Assembly (NCBI RefSeq): GCF_014196195.1
Contig: NZ_JACIDF010000002.1
Location: 1-64,000, forward strand
Length of the DNA stretch: 64,000 bases
Direction: 5' to 3'
Source: Anoxybacteroides rupiense
Lineage (GTDB): Bacteria; Bacillota; Bacilli; Bacillales; Anoxybacillaceae
The position numbers were made by a program, and so were the translations under genes. Of the stretch, positions 25,809 to 36,916 are shown piece by piece (positions within the stretch are counted from its first letter, which is position 1; every line of letters begins with the position of its first letter). The notes beneath the pieces were generated by a model, which searched no databases, was not told where the DNA came from, and worked only from the letters and a program-made list of their open reading frames with translations.

Positions 25809-25823
25809 AGCCCAACAGACCTC

Positions 25824-26660
25824 CTATACACGTCCAACACTTTGAAACATTCGCATATGGCGCTTCACACTTTCAGCTGCTGCTTCAATCACACGTTCAT
25901 GATAAGAAAAATAATCGCTAAAAGGGCGACCAGTGTTTACAGCATTTACAACGTTATGAAAGGTTGCCGTTGCCACATTAATCTTTCGGATTCCAAGATT
26001 AATACTTTTGCGAAAATCATCCTCAGAAATTCCCGAACCTCCATGAAGCACAAGCGGAATCTCGACCGCTTGATCAATTTCCTCTAGACGATCAAAGCGT
26101 AAACACGGATCGCCTTTATACATTCCATGCGCATTGCCAATCGCTATGGCAAGTGCATCAATTCCGGTTTCCGCAACAAAACACTTCGCTTCTTCTACAG
26201 AAGTAAGCAATATTTCAAGATCAACCGAACCGTCTTCACTTCCGCCTACTTGGCCGAGCTCCGCTTCTACAGTGGCCCCGTACCTTCGAGCAAGCGCCGT
26301 CATTTTCTTTGTCTCCGCGATATTTTTTTCGAGTTCATCATGAGAGCCATCATACATAATCGATGTAAAACCGATTTCCAGTGCTTCGCGGATCTTCTCT
26401 TCCGTTAAGCCATGATCAAAATGAACCGCTACCGGAATTTGGGCCGCTTTCGCCGCGGCTACCATCATCGGACCAATGATAGACAACGGAGAATGCTTCA
26501 GACGCACCTCGGCAATTTGCAAAATAAGTGGAGAACGAAGCTCTTCCGCTGCCCGAATGGCCCCAATGACCATTTCCATATTGGCAACACTAAAAGCCCC
26601 AACACCGTAATGATGTTCTTCGGCATGAGTTAAGATTTCTTTCATCCTGACTAATGTCAT
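25824..26660 (-). CDS. iolJ: 6-phospho-5-dehydro-2-deoxy-D-gluconate aldolase
   Basis: A 278-residue class II (zinc) aldolase: VHFDHGLTEEKIREAL and YDGSHDELEKNIAET near the N-terminus, zinc histidines in FDHG, GNAHGMYKG and LHGGSGISEDDFRKS. The family includes fructose-bisphosphate aldolase; the position between iolE and iolB points to IolJ, which yields dihydroxyacetone phosphate and malonate semialdehyde. Start behind AAAGGAGAGGG. Confidence 0.9.
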   Translation of the reverse strand: MTLVRMKEILTHAEEHHYGVGAFSVANMEMVIGAIRAAEELRSPLILQIAEVRLKHSPLSIIGPMMVAAAKAAQIPVAVHFDHGLTEEKIREALEIGFTSIMYDGSHDELEKNIAETKKMTALARRYGATVEAELGQVGGSEDGSVDLEILLTSVEEAKCFVAETGIDALAIAIGNAHGMYKGDPCLRFDRLEEIDQAVEIPLVLHGGSGISEDDFRKSINLGIRKINVATATFHNVVNAVNTGRPFSDYFSYHERVIEAAAESVKRHMRMFQSVGRV

Positions 26661-26673
26661 GATCCCTCTCCTT

Positions 26674-27570
26674 TTATAAACCGCATGTTTCTCGAATGTA
26701 CTGCCGGGCTTTTAACGCATACTCCAACGGGTTGGCGACAGATGGATCCTGCTCCGCCTCCACCACCAGCCATCCTTCATATCCGGCGGCAGCTAGTGCC
26801 GCAAACACCGGCTGAAAGTCGATCGCGCCATCTCCCGGTACCGTAAACACCCCCGCTTTGACCGCCTGCAAAAAACTCATTTTCCCTTCGCGAACTTTAT
26901 GGACTATCTCCATTCGCACATCCTTTAAGTGAACATGGTGGATACGATGGATATACTTATTTAAAACATGTAAAGGATCTTCTCCAGAAAACACAAGATG
27001 CCCCGTATCATAAAGAAGCGAAACCTTTTGGGGATCTGTTTCCCCCATTAGACGGTCTATCTCTTCCGTTGTTTGGACACCTGTTCCCATGTGATGGTGA
27101 TAGACGATTTTCATATTTTTCTCCGCTGCCAAGTCGCCAAGACGATGTAAACCGTCCACTAAACAACTCCATTCTTCTTCTGTAAACACCGGTTTGTTTT
27201 CAAATAGCGGCGCTTCCATTTGGCCTTGGATACTGTTCCCTTGTTCTGAAACAACGATGACCTTTGCGCCCAGCGCATATAAAAAATCACGATGGGCTTT
27301 AAACGCTTCTGCGGTTTCCTGAAATGGTTTAGAGGTTAAAAACGCGCTAAACCAAGCGCTTGCGATCCTTAGTCCCCTTAAATCCAGCGCTTTTTTTAAT
27401 ACTTCTATCTCACGCGGGTACTTATGGCCAACCTCACAACCGATAAAACCGGCAAGCGCCATCTCACTAATGCACTGTTCGAATGGAATATCACCGCCAA
27501 GCTCGGGCATATCGTCATTCGTCCAGCCGATCGGCGCAATAGCAAGCTTCACTTTGTTTTCGGTAAACAT
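26674..27570 (-). CDS. iolE: Inosose dehydratase
   Basis: A 298-residue TIM-barrel enzyme (AP endonuclease 2/xylose isomerase-like fold) starting [20 protein letters not shown]. It dehydrates 2-keto-myo-inositol to the trihydroxycyclohexane-dione. Family residues include [27 protein letters not shown] and [10 protein letters not shown] start at ATG 27570 after AGGAGGAGAAC rather than the longer frame to 27597. Confidence 0.95.
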   Translation of the reverse strand: MFTENKVKLAIAPIGWTNDDMPELGGDIPFEQCISEMALAGFIGCEVGHKYPREIEVLKKALDLRGLRIASAWFSAFLTSKPFQETAEAFKAHRDFLYALGAKVIVVSEQGNSIQGQMEAPLFENKPVFTEEEWSCLVDGLHRLGDLAAEKNMKIVYHHHMGTGVQTTEEIDRLMGETDPQKVSLLYDTGHLVFSGEDPLHVLNKYIHRIHHVHLKDVRMEIVHKVREGKMSFLQAVKAGVFTVPGDGAIDFQPVFAALAAAGYEGWLVVEAEQDPSVANPLEYALKARQYIRETCGL

Positions 27571-27646
27571 GTTCTCCTCCTGTTTTCCTCGAATCATTCA
27601 AACGATATAACCACAATGTCGATTGTTCTATCTGAACATATGTTGT

Positions 27647-29566
27647 TTAATACTTACGAGCTAATTGAAGATGGGCTTCTTTCTTTTGGTAAGCCGCTTC
27701 GATGCCTTCTTTGTCCGATACTTCGGGCACACCGACATGCCACCAAGAGTCATATCCGTGCGTCATCGTCTTCGGCAACACTTTAATATCGATGAGCGTG
27801 CTGACCGTTTGCTTTTTCGCGTCCGCTATCGCTTCTTCCAGCTCCTCCATTGTGCGAACGGTGTAAGTTTTCAATCCGTATCCTTCTGCGACCTTTGCAT
27901 AGTCGATCGTGATGATCGGGCCATCAAGTTGTCCTGTTTCGGCATTGCGTTTGCGAAATTCAGTAGCAAAACTGCCCATGCCATTTTCCATTTGGAGATT
28001 GTTAATACAACCGAACCCAGAATTATCAAATAAGACAATGTTTATTTTTTTTCCTTCTTGCAAACTCGTCACAAGCTCGGAATGAAGCATGAGGAAGCTG
28101 CCATCGCCCACCATTGCATACACTTCTTTATCCGGTTCAGCGAGCTTAACGCCAAATGCGCCTGCAATTTCATAACCCATACAAGAATAACCGTATTCCA
28201 TATGATACGTGTTGCGAGCTTTCGATACCCACATTCGCTGCAGGTCACCAGGCAAACTGCCTGAAGCGCCTACAATGATGGCATCATCATCAATCTGTTC
28301 GTTAATCCTTCCGATCACGCTCGTTTGCGTTAAGGCGGAGCCAAATGCTTCTTTATATTCAGGCAGTTTTTCATCGATATGCCCCGCAATTTCCGGTTTA
28401 AAATTCTCGCGATAAGCAACCGAATAAAGGCGGTTTAACTCATTCGCCCATTTTTGTTTCGCTTCAACGATTTCATTTTCATAGGCAGAAACATAGTTTC
28501 CTAGTGCCGCGCTGATGGCCTCAAGTCCAGCTTTGGCATCGGCAATGACTTTCACTGCATCTAATTTTGCGGCATGAAATTCGGAAACATTGATCGTGAT
28601 GATATCTGCGTGGCTAAATAAATGTTTAGAAGCGGTTGTAAAGTCCGTAAAACGGGTACCGACTCCAATAATTAAATCCGCCTGCTTAGCAATGGTGTTG
28701 GCTGCTAAATTCCCTGTCACGCCTATGCCGCCAAGATTAAGCGGATGGCTACTCTCCACGCCGCTTTTTCCAGCTTGTGTTTCTGCAAATGGAATATGGA
28801 ATTTTTCTGCAAACGCTACAAAAGCATCCGAGGCCTCTGAGTAGCGAACACCGCCACCTAATATGAGCAAAGGCCGTTTCTTGGAACAAATCAGCTTGAC
28901 CGCGTCGTGAACGCTTTCCATCGACGGCTGGCGGCGCTCCACCCGATGCACACGTTTGGCGAAAAAGCTTTCAGGAAAATCCCATGCTTCTCCTTGAACA
29001 TCTTGAGGAAGCGCAATCGTGACAGCACCCGTGTCTGCAGGATCGGTTAATACGCGCATGGCGTTCAGCATCGCAGACATCAGCTGCTCTGGGCGGCAGA
29101 CACGATCCCAATACTTGCTTACTGCGCGGAACGCGTCATTTGTAGATATCGATAAATCATGCGTTTGTTCAATTTGCTGCAAAACAGGATCCGGTTGGCG
29201 GGTGGCAAATACATCGCCAGGAAGCAACAGAACTGGGATATGGTTGGCTGTTGCTGTAGCAGCAGAAGTAACCATATTCGCCGCTCCGGGTCCCACAGAC
29301 GAAGTGACTGCCATCATTTGCTTCCGATGCTTTTGCTTGGCAAATGCGATCGCCGCGTTGGCCATCCCTTGTTCATTCCGTCCCTGGTATACCTTCAATT
29401 CGCCAGGATTCTCTTCAAGAGCCTGGCCAAGCCCAAGCACATTCCCGTGGCCAAAAATCGTAAAAATGCCTTTTACAAATCGTTGCTGCTTTCCATCAAA
29501 TTCGATATATTGGTTATTCAAAAATTTAACAAGCGCTTGTGCCGTTGTTAAACGAACGGTTCCCAC
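27647..29566 (-). CDS. iolD: 3D-(3,5/4)-trihydroxycyclohexane-1,2-dione hydrolase
   Basis: A 639-residue thiamine-diphosphate enzyme, the ring-opening step of inositol breakdown. The cofactor motif [21 protein letters not shown]...NSGFGCIN and the N-terminal [13 protein letters not shown] are typical. GTG start at 29566 after GAGAGGAGGA. Length matches the family. A GC-poor hairpin of about 30 bases lies between iolA and iolD (29630-29675). Confidence 0.96.
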   Translation of the reverse strand: MGTVRLTTAQALVKFLNNQYIEFDGKQQRFVKGIFTIFGHGNVLGLGQALEENPGELKVYQGRNEQGMANAAIAFAKQKHRKQMMAVTSSVGPGAANMVTSAATATANHIPVLLLPGDVFATRQPDPVLQQIEQTHDLSISTNDAFRAVSKYWDRVCRPEQLMSAMLNAMRVLTDPADTGAVTIALPQDVQGEAWDFPESFFAKRVHRVERRQPSMESVHDAVKLICSKKRPLLILGGGVRYSEASDAFVAFAEKFHIPFAETQAGKSGVESSHPLNLGGIGVTGNLAANTIAKQADLIIGVGTRFTDFTTASKHLFSHADIITINVSEFHAAKLDAVKVIADAKAGLEAISAALGNYVSAYENEIVEAKQKWANELNRLYSVAYRENFKPEIAGHIDEKLPEYKEAFGSALTQTSVIGRINEQIDDDAIIVGASGSLPGDLQRMWVSKARNTYHMEYGYSCMGYEIAGAFGVKLAEPDKEVYAMVGDGSFLMLHSELVTSLQEGKKINIVLFDNSGFGCINNLQMENGMGSFATEFRKRNAETGQLDGPIITIDYAKVAEGYGLKTYTVRTMEELEEAIADAKKQTVSTLIDIKVLPKTMTHGYDSWWHVGVPEVSDKEGIEAAYQKKEAHLQLARKY

Positions 29567-29683
29567 TGTTCTAATCCTCCTCTCGCTTCTATAAAATCCA
29601 TCCCACGCTGATCACAAACAACGAAAAGAAAGAGGAGATGGCACAGACGAATTTCCATCCCATCTCTTCCTTTAATAGTTTCG

Positions 29684-31144
29684 TTATTTCATATAACGAG
29701 CTGTCACCATTTTCTTTCTCGTGTAGAACTCAACACCATCCGTACCGTTTGCATGTAAATCTCCATAGAAAGAGTCCTTATAGCCTGAAAACGGAAAGAA
29801 GGCCATTGGCGCAGGAATCCCGATATTAACGCCAAGCATTCCTGCATCAATAGTTTCACGAAACTGACGGACCGCGGCTGCGCTATCCGTGAAAATGCAA
29901 GCGCCATTGGCGAACGGTGATGCATTCGCATACTCAATCGCTTCTGTTAAATTTTTTACACGTACAACGGATAGAACAGGGGCAAAAATTTCATCCTGCC
30001 AAATTTTCATCTCTTGCGTAACGTTTTCAAAAATCGTCGGACCAATAAAGTAACCTTCTTTGTTTACAGCGGCGTCTTTGCGGCCATCACGCACCAGTGT
30101 GGCTCCTTCTTCAATTCCTTTTTCGATATAGCCAATGGTGCGCTCTTTATGGCTTTGGCGAATCACCGGACCTAAAAACACTCCTTTGTCAAGACCATTT
30201 CCGATTTGGATCGCATCGGCTTCCACCTTCAATTTTGCTATGAATTTATCAGCAATAGACTCTTCCACCACGACAACCGAAGTCGCCATGCAGCGTTCGC
30301 CAGCAGAACCGAAAGCGGCGCTGATGATCTGTTTGGCCGCATGTTCCAAATTGGCATCGGCTAATACGATCGAATGGTTTTTCGCCCCGGAAAGAGCTTG
30401 CACGCGTTTCAAGTTGGCTGCCGCTGTTTTGTACACATATTCAGCCACCGGCTGAGAGCCGACAAACGAAATCGCCTTTACCAGCTTGTGCTCTAACAAT
30501 CCGTTGACGACATCGTGCGCACCATTCACAATGTTTAATACCCCTTTAGGAAAACCCGCTTCTTCAAACAACTCGGCAAGACGTTGCGCTAAAAGCGGCG
30601 TGCGTTCCGATGGTTTTAATACAAAAGTGTTGCCGCAAGCAATCGCTAACGGGAACATCCAGCACGGCACCATCATTGGAAAATTAAACGGCGTAATACC
30701 GGCAACTACTCCAAGCGGATAACGGTACATGCCAGATTCAAGCCCTGTTGCGATATCAGGAAGCTGCTTGCCCATCATTAAAGTTGGGATTCCTGCCGCA
30801 AACTCCACGCATTCAATCCCGCGAAGCACCTCCCCATAGGCTTCATCGTAATTTTTGCCGTTTTCTATGGTCACAAGCCGCGCTAGCTCTTCCCAATGCT
30901 CCACGAGAAGCTGCTGATATTTAAAAAGAAGACGAGCGCGCTTTGGAACGGGAACTTGAGACCATGTTTGAAACGCCTCGTGTGCCGCTTGAACGGCCTT
31001 GTCTACTTCTTCTTTTGTGGAAAGTGGAACAATCGCCAGCTCTTCACCTGTTGCTGGGTTGTATACAACCTCTGTTCGATTGGAAACAGATTCGACCCAT
31101 TCCCCGCCGATGTAGTTTTTTAAGCTTTTTACAGTTATTTTCAT
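29684..31144 (-). CDS. iolA: Methylmalonate-semialdehyde dehydrogenase (CoA-acylating)
   Basis: A 486-residue aldehyde dehydrogenase converting malonate semialdehyde to acetyl-CoA. Features: the NAD-binding region [15 protein letters not shown], the catalytic cysteine in [15 protein letters not shown], and [11 protein letters not shown]-type [13 protein letters not shown]. Start [16 protein letters not shown] at 31144; a slightly longer frame to 31165 is possible. Sits between iolC and iolD. Confidence 0.95.
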   Translation of the reverse strand: MKITVKSLKNYIGGEWVESVSNRTEVVYNPATGEELAIVPLSTKEEVDKAVQAAHEAFQTWSQVPVPKRARLLFKYQQLLVEHWEELARLVTIENGKNYDEAYGEVLRGIECVEFAAGIPTLMMGKQLPDIATGLESGMYRYPLGVVAGITPFNFPMMVPCWMFPLAIACGNTFVLKPSERTPLLAQRLAELFEEAGFPKGVLNIVNGAHDVVNGLLEHKLVKAISFVGSQPVAEYVYKTAAANLKRVQALSGAKNHSIVLADANLEHAAKQIISAAFGSAGERCMATSVVVVEESIADKFIAKLKVEADAIQIGNGLDKGVFLGPVIRQSHKERTIGYIEKGIEEGATLVRDGRKDAAVNKEGYFIGPTIFENVTQEMKIWQDEIFAPVLSVVRVKNLTEAIEYANASPFANGACIFTDSAAAVRQFRETIDAGMLGVNIGIPAPMAFFPFSGYKDSFYGDLHANGTDGVEFYTRKKMVTARYMK

Positions 31145-31199
31145 GCGATACCATCTTCCTTTCATCCCTTAAAATTCCCGAATATTCAAAACAAAGATC

Positions 31200-32207
31200 C
31201 TATGATAGAGCAGGCTCATAAATAGCCGTCTCAATATGATGCTGAAGCTCTTGAAGAGTGGGCATCGCATCAGAGCAGCTGTGACGCGAAATAACAATCG
31301 AAGCCGACGCGCTCCCCAGCTTCATCGCTTCGGCAACGTCCCTTCCATTCATTAAGCCATAGATAAAGGCAGAGGCATAGGAATCGCCAGCGCCAAATGT
31401 TTTCAATACATTGGTGCGAAAAATACCGCTGCGGTAAGATTTTCCGTCTTTAGTATACGCAATCGAGCCTGCTCCTCCATGTTTAATGACGACCATTTTA
31501 GCGCGGAACGAAAACCAGCGAGAAGCTGTATCATGATCATGGGCCTCTTTTCCATTCAACAATTTTTCCATTATATTAAACTCTTCGCGAGTGCCGATCA
31601 CGACATCACATTTTTCAGCAGCCAAATTATAATAAACTGCCGTTTCTGCCTCATCCGTCCAAGTATATGGACGATAATCAAGGTCAAAGAAAACCGTCAC
31701 ACCATGCTTTACGGCATATTCCAATGCAAGAAACACGGCTTCACGTGATGGACTTTGCGCAAGGGCGGTACCGGAAATGAGTAGCGCCTTTGATTGTTTA
31801 ATATAATCTTCATCAATATCCAATGGGTGAAGCTTCAAATCTGCGACATTATCACGATACATTAGAATGCTGCAATCCTCCGGGCTCTTAATCTCGGTAA
31901 ACGCTAAACCCGTTACAGCCCCCGTACGGTCGATTGCGATCCCTTTTGTGTCGATGCCGTTTTTCTGCAAATAATCCAAAATGAAGCGTCCCATTTGATC
32001 GTTCGCGATTTTTCCGATAAATCCGGTTTTTTGGCCTAGCCGTGCAAAGCCAATCGCAATATTGGCAGGAGAACCGCCAACGTATTTCGTAAATGTTCGT
32101 GTTTCTTCCATTGGGCGATTGATTTCATTCGCATTGAGGTCAATGCACAACCGGCCGACCGCGATGAGATCAAGTGGACGATCTTGATGAAAGGTTAGTA
32201 GATTCAT
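31200..32207 (-). CDS. iolC: 5-dehydro-2-deoxygluconokinase
   Basis: A 335-residue PfkB-family sugar kinase: N-terminal GGSPANIAIGFARLGQKTGF and the C-terminal active-site loop TFGAGDSYASAFIYGL with the catalytic aspartate. It phosphorylates 2-deoxy-5-keto-gluconate. ATG 32207 follows GGAGGAAAATAGT. Confidence 0.95.
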   Translation of the reverse strand: MNLLTFHQDRPLDLIAVGRLCIDLNANEINRPMEETRTFTKYVGGSPANIAIGFARLGQKTGFIGKIANDQMGRFILDYLQKNGIDTKGIAIDRTGAVTGLAFTEIKSPEDCSILMYRDNVADLKLHPLDIDEDYIKQSKALLISGTALAQSPSREAVFLALEYAVKHGVTVFFDLDYRPYTWTDEAETAVYYNLAAEKCDVVIGTREEFNIMEKLLNGKEAHDHDTASRWFSFRAKMVVIKHGGAGSIAYTKDGKSYRSGIFRTNVLKTFGAGDSYASAFIYGLMNGRDVAEAMKLGSASASIVISRHSCSDAMPTLQELQHHIETAIYEPALS

Positions 32208-32246
32208 ACTATTTTCCTCCTTTCTTCGCATAGTCCCTAAAAACGA

Positions 32247-33269
32247 TTAGACAGAGGCAGCGGAATTTACCGCTTCCAGCTTCACAGGGATACCAGCTTC
32301 CAACGATTTTTTTGCCGCTTCGGCAATCCGTTGGGCTTGTAAGCCATCAAAGCCGCTGCAAATAACAGGCTGGTTGGTAAGAATAGCTCTTACAAATTCT
32401 GATACTTCATTCATATAGGCTTGTGTATAGCGCTCAAGGAAAAAATACAGCGGTTTATCCTTGGACACGTGCTCAGAAGTAGAGACTTCAACGGTCGTAG
32501 GGCGATGGTTATCAGCCAATGCCGATCCTTTACTTCCAAATATCTCAAGTCGCTGATCGTATCCATAGACAGCTTGGCGGCTGTTATCAATCACACCAAG
32601 AGCGCCGTTGGCAAATTTTAAAGTGACGACAGCTGTATCAATATCTCCCGCTTCTTCGATGGCGGGATCAACCAGCACGGCCCCGTAAGCAGACACCTCC
32701 ACCACCTCACTTTCCATAATGTAGCGCGCCATATCAAAATCATGAATCATCATATCCATAAAAAGCCCACCTGACGACTTGATGTAGTCCATGCTGGGCG
32801 GCTTAGGATCCCTTGATGTAATACGTAAAATGTGCGGAACGCCAATCGTTCCATTTTGCACAAGATCCCTGACTTTCCGAAAATTCGGATCAAATCGGCG
32901 GTTAAATCCAACTTGAAACTTCACTTGAGCTTTTTCAACAGCTTCCAGTGCCTCTTCTGTTTCTCTTAATGTAAAACTGATCGGTTTTTCACAAAAAATA
33001 TGCTTTCCTGCTAAAGCCGCTTCTTTAATCATCGTGGCATGTGTATTCGTTGGAGAGCAAATCAACACCGCATCAATGTCTGGATCCATTAATATTTGGC
33101 GATAATCCGCTGTTAGCACCTCGATTTGTCTCTCTTTCGCCCACGATTCCAGATGATGAATTGCAACATCTGAAACACTCTTGACTCGAACTTGTGAAAT
33201 GAAGCGCAAATGATCTGCGTGCAATCTGCCGATTCTCCCTGCGCCAATGATTCCTACCGTCAATCCCAT
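32247..33269 (-). CDS. iolG: myo-Inositol 2-dehydrogenase
   Basis: A 340-residue Gfo/Idh/MocA oxidoreductase with the NAD-binding GIIGAGRIGRLHADHL, the catalytic lysine motif CEKPISF and the histidine in MMIHDFDMARYIM. First gene of the catabolic operon and first enzyme of the pathway. I start at ATG 33269 (MGLTVGIIG) after AAAGGAAG. Two operators lie in its upstream region. Confidence 0.93.
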   Translation of the reverse strand: MGLTVGIIGAGRIGRLHADHLRFISQVRVKSVSDVAIHHLESWAKERQIEVLTADYRQILMDPDIDAVLICSPTNTHATMIKEAALAGKHIFCEKPISFTLRETEEALEAVEKAQVKFQVGFNRRFDPNFRKVRDLVQNGTIGVPHILRITSRDPKPPSMDYIKSSGGLFMDMMIHDFDMARYIMESEVVEVSAYGAVLVDPAIEEAGDIDTAVVTLKFANGALGVIDNSRQAVYGYDQRLEIFGSKGSALADNHRPTTVEVSTSEHVSKDKPLYFFLERYTQAYMNEVSEFVRAILTNQPVICSGFDGLQAQRIAEAAKKSLEAGIPVKLEAVNSAASV

Positions 33270-33322
33270 CGCCTGAATCTTCCTTTCTCTTAGTAAAGAT
33301 ACGGACATCTAACCCGAAATAA

Positions 33323-33338
33323 AGTTAAGCGCTTTACT
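33323..33338 (-). promoter_or_regulatory. LacI-type operator O1 of the iol operon
   Basis: AGTTAAGCGCTTTACT, a near-palindrome around GCGC, just downstream of the -10 region (TATAATAATA, about 33345-33353) of iolG on the minus strand. Matches the kind of site known for LacI-family IolQ. An identical copy is at 33424. Confidence 0.8.
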
Positions 33339-33423
33339 TACTATTATTATACGATTTTTTGCATAATCTCAAGTTAATTTTAAATTTTTTTAACATTCAC
33401 TTTCTAGATTTTTTCACTTTTTT

Positions 33424-33439
33424 AGTTAAGCGCTTTACT
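33424..33439 (-). promoter_or_regulatory. LacI-type operator O2 of the iol operon
   Basis: The same 16 bases as O1, 101 bp upstream. Two identical operators at this spacing invite looping by a tetramer or two dimers. Confidence 0.78.
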
Positions 33440-33789
33440 CTCCGCGCGAAACTATGAAGCAGTCTGAAAGCAAGGTTGTGCGCCTACCATTTAGGCACTC
33501 GCCTAAAAAACATCAGAAACCGCCTTGCTTGGACTGTCCTTCCTAAGAATATCCCTTCTTTCTTTCAAGCTGGTTCTTCATCCCTAATCCATTGTAGAAA
33601 GCATCGATAAGAGAGTCCGTTTGGATGGGAGCTTTTCTGTTTGTCTATCGAACAAGAAGACCATGTCTATCGCACCAAACGAACTCCACATGTTTGCTTT
33701 GCAAAATGGGTCTGAACCAAAAAGCAGCTTTCCTATTCACTATTGATTCCTTGCTCTTCTAACATTCATGCTTAGAAAAGCACAAGAGG
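33440..33789. other. Intergenic region between iolQ and the iol operators
   Basis: No gene seen. AAGCAAGG (about 33470-33477) and CCTTGCTT (33511-33518) form a long-loop stem and GCCTA/TAGGC repeats lie inside it; this may be the iolQ terminator but lacks a good T-run. Confidence 0.4.
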
Positions 33790-34803
33790 TCACGAATATT
33801 GATCCTTTAGGTCTTTTACCGATTGCCGTTCTACTAAAGCAGGAGCCAGCATAATCCGATGTCCAGGCATTTCTGGTTTTTCAATCGACTCAAGCAGCTT
33901 ATAGACCGCATAGCGGGCCAGATCATCGATTGGCTGTGCAATGGTTGTTAGACCAGGATCAGCAATTTCGGCATGTATCGTATTATCAAAGCCAATAACG
34001 GAAATGTCTCCCGGAACCTGCACGTGAAGCTTTCGAGCTTCGTTCATAAAAACCACTGCGATTAAATCGGTAGTCGCAAAAACACCGGTAGGCTTTTCTG
34101 GTAAATGAAGCAGCTTTTGCGATGCCAGCTTGGCATCCTCCACTTTAGAGATGGCATCAATAATGAACGGGCTTTCTAATTCAATTCCCTGATCGGAAAG
34201 AGCTTGTTTAAAGCCTTCCAATCTCAACCGTCCGCTCGGACGGCTTAATTCGGCAATGATCGCCAAACGGCGATGTCCTTTATCCAACAGATAACGCCCG
34301 GCAAGGTATCCTCCTCTAATATCGTCCGTCGTGACAACATGCGAAGGTAAAGCAAGATGGTCGATCGAAAACATTAAAAACGGGATATGTCTGGACTGAA
34401 GCTTTCGAAAAGCGCTCAGATCTTTTGGCTCTGTCGCAATAATAATGCCGTCTACTTGTTTTTTCATAAGCAGTTCAAGATAATCTTGCTCTCGTTTTCT
34501 TTGGTAATCGGTACTGCATAAAATCATCGCATATCCCGTTTCCCGAGCATAATTTTCTAAAGCTCTCGCCACCTCGGCAAAGAACGGGTTGGCAATATCC
34601 GGGACAAGGACACCAATAGTAAATGTCCTTTTGCCTGTTAATGCCGCCGCTAAGCTGCTCGGCTGGTATTCAAGCTCTTGCATGACCTTCATGACTTTTT
34701 TTCTCGTTCGGTCACTAATATTTCCTGTGTTATTCACGACTTTCGATACTGTCGCTATCGAGACACCTGCTTTTTTCGCTACATCATAAATCGTCGGCTT
34801 CAT
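33790..34803 (-). CDS. iolQ: LacI-family repressor of inositol catabolism
   Basis: A 337-residue LacI/GalR regulator: HTH MKPTIYDVAKKAGVSIATVS, hinge YQPSSLAAALTGKRT and a periplasmic-binding-like effector domain (GVLVPDIANPFFAEVARAL). It lies between the ABC importer and the iol operon on the same strand. Geobacillus kaustophilus has a LacI-type inositol regulator called IolQ; the name is given by context and family. Its likely targets are the GCGCTT operators before iolG and before the gene at 39809. Confidence 0.85.
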   Translation of the reverse strand: MKPTIYDVAKKAGVSIATVSKVVNNTGNISDRTRKKVMKVMQELEYQPSSLAAALTGKRTFTIGVLVPDIANPFFAEVARALENYARETGYAMILCSTDYQRKREQDYLELLMKKQVDGIIIATEPKDLSAFRKLQSRHIPFLMFSIDHLALPSHVVTTDDIRGGYLAGRYLLDKGHRRLAIIAELSRPSGRLRLEGFKQALSDQGIELESPFIIDAISKVEDAKLASQKLLHLPEKPTGVFATTDLIAVVFMNEARKLHVQVPGDISVIGFDNTIHAEIADPGLTTIAQPIDDLARYAVYKLLESIEKPEMPGHRIMLAPALVERQSVKDLKDQYS

Positions 34804-34881
34804 TTAGTTCAAACTCCTTAGATAGTCCTTTTTCTTCATTTTACCATGAAGGAATACCGCCGGTTAAATCATTCGTATGGA

Positions 34882-35835
34882 CTACTCTACTATCTTTTTA
34901 AGAAATTCTAGCTTTTCTTGTGCATTTTCTTTTGTAATCACCTCAACAGGGCTCTTCATGCGTTTTTCAACTTTTTTGCCTTTGATGGCGGCTAATGCGT
35001 TTTTCACTCCTTCGTAGCCCATGTCATATGGACTTTGCGCAATCGTACCGGCAAGCTTTCCGGCTAAAATCGATTCGACCGCTTCTAGCGTTCCGTCAGT
35101 ACCAATCACTTTAACATCTAACCCTTTTGCCTCAACAGCGCGCAACACGCCAAGCGCCATATCATCATTGGCCGCAAATACACCTTTGATATCATTATTT
35201 TTCTGCAGGATATTTTCCATAACGGACATCGCTTTTGTTTTATCGCTATCGGCAGGCTGTTCAGCAACAACCTCGATCCCTGCTTCTTTAAGAGCGGCTT
35301 TGGCTCCTTTCACGCGTTCATCTGTCGCCGTATTTCCAAGCGCACCTGAAACGATCGCGGCTTTGTCCCCTTTTTGCAGCATGGAGGCAAGCAATTTTCC
35401 TCCTTCATATCCAGCCTCATAATTTTCCGTACCTATAAAGCTTGTTTTATTTTTAAGATCGGCATCTGTGTCAATAAGAAGAACGGGAACATTGGCTCCC
35501 TCTAACACCGGGACGACTGTATCAGGCTGAGTCGGCGAAACGACAAGCGCACCAGGCGATTGGCTTAACTGATCCTCAATCATATTCACTTGCTGCATCA
35601 CTTCAGATTCTGAATTGGGTCCAACAACGGTCACATCGATCCCAAGCTCTTTGCCAGCCGCTTTCGCTCCAGCCTCAACGTACTTCCAGTAAGGGCTTGA
35701 TAACGTTTTCAAAACAACAGCGACTCGCTCTGTATTTTCACCTCCATTTGCTTCTTGACCACTATTGCATCCAGCTAAAAGAACCATACCCATGAACGCA
35801 GCGGCTACGCTGAATAACCGAATTTTCTTTTTCAT
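34882..35835 (-). CDS. Sugar/inositol-binding lipoprotein of an ABC importer
   Basis: A 317-residue class B (ribose-type) binding protein with signal peptide MKKKIRLFSVAAAFMGMVLL and lipobox LAGC. Family segments: VVLKTLSSPYWKYVEAGAKA and NDDMALGVLRAVEAKG. Third gene of ATPase-permease-binding protein, next to iolQ, so myo-inositol or an isomer is the likely substrate. Start 35835 after GGGGGAATG. Confidence 0.9.
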   Translation of the reverse strand: MKKKIRLFSVAAAFMGMVLLAGCNSGQEANGGENTERVAVVLKTLSSPYWKYVEAGAKAAGKELGIDVTVVGPNSESEVMQQVNMIEDQLSQSPGALVVSPTQPDTVVPVLEGANVPVLLIDTDADLKNKTSFIGTENYEAGYEGGKLLASMLQKGDKAAIVSGALGNTATDERVKGAKAALKEAGIEVVAEQPADSDKTKAMSVMENILQKNNDIKGVFAANDDMALGVLRAVEAKGLDVKVIGTDGTLEAVESILAGKLAGTIAQSPYDMGYEGVKNALAAIKGKKVEKRMKSPVEVITKENAQEKLEFLKKIVE

Positions 35836-35912
35836 CCAACATTCCCCCATTTCCCTTTACTTGTAATCTTGTGAAAGCATGATCCTTTATCAACATTCCA
35901 ATTAGCAAACAA

Positions 35913-36908
35913 TTAAGCTTTTTTGCTTTTACGCTGGCGAAGCACATCAACAAATACAGCGGCAATAATGACCGCTCCAATCACCGTCATTTGGAAATCA
36001 GCGGAAACATTCAAGAGATTCAGCCCATTTCTTAAAACAGCGATAATCAGCGCTCCGATTAATGTTCCCCATACAGTACCAACTCCCCCCAGAAAGCTGG
36101 CACCACCAATAATGACCGCCGCAATCGCATCAAGCTCATAAGAAAGTCCAGCAAGAGGAAAAGCTGAATTCACGCGGCCGACCATAACAAGACCAGCAAG
36201 CCCCGCCATGAAACCGCTAATCGTATAAACAATAATCAGCACTCGGTCGATATTAATTCCCGATAAGCGCGCAGCTTCAGGATTGCCGCCAATCGCATAA
36301 ATATAACGTCCTGTCTGTGTTCGTGTTAAGAAAATATGGAAAAAGACATACACCACAATGACAAGCAAAAAACTTACCGGGATCGGCCCCACAAATTCAC
36401 GTCCTAAAAATTGAATCATGTAAGGAAAGCCGGCAATCGGAGCCGCACCTGTAACGATTAAGGCGATGCCGCGAGCAATATTCATCGTACCGAGAGTGGA
36501 GATAAATGGATGCGGCAAACGCAGCTTCGTTAATAAAATCCCGTTTAACCAACCAAATGCCGCTCCTACCGAGAGACATACGAGGATACCCAAAAGCGGA
36601 TGCATTCCCATATTGACCGTCACAATTCCCATCATCATAATTGAAAGCGCCAACAATGAACCGACAGACAAATCGATTCCTGCCGTTAGAATCGGCAAAA
36701 GCATACCGATTGCCAGCAAGGCGTTGATCGAAGATTGCCGAGCGATATTCATGACATTATTGATCGTTAAAAACTTAGGCGACAGAATCGTCAGGACTGC
36801 TGTTAATAGAATAAGACCGATCAGAGGCCCGAACTTGCTGATAATCCGTTTAAATGCACGGTTCTTTTCCACTGCCTCATTTTTCGTTTGCACTGCTACT
36901 TGACTCAT
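35913..36908 (-). CDS. Sugar/inositol ABC importer permease (RbsC-like)
   Basis: A 331-residue inner-membrane protein with about ten helices of the BPD_transp_2 family: GIDLSVGSLLALSIMMMG near the N-terminus and AAVIIGGASFLGGVGTVWGT near the C-terminus. It pairs with the double ATPase upstream and the binding protein downstream. ATG 36908; a GTG at 36920 sits too close to the AGGAGG site. Confidence 0.92.
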   Translation of the reverse strand: MSQVAVQTKNEAVEKNRAFKRIISKFGPLIGLILLTAVLTILSPKFLTINNVMNIARQSSINALLAIGMLLPILTAGIDLSVGSLLALSIMMMGIVTVNMGMHPLLGILVCLSVGAAFGWLNGILLTKLRLPHPFISTLGTMNIARGIALIVTGAAPIAGFPYMIQFLGREFVGPIPVSFLLVIVVYVFFHIFLTRTQTGRYIYAIGGNPEAARLSGINIDRVLIIVYTISGFMAGLAGLVMVGRVNSAFPLAGLSYELDAIAAVIIGGASFLGGVGTVWGTLIGALIIAVLRNGLNLLNVSADFQMTVIGAVIIAAVFVDVLRQRKSKKA

Positions 36909-36916
36909 ATTGATTT

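Noticed and set aside
29019-29594. A 191-codon plus-strand frame in the inositol region
   Set aside because: Antisense shadow of iolD.
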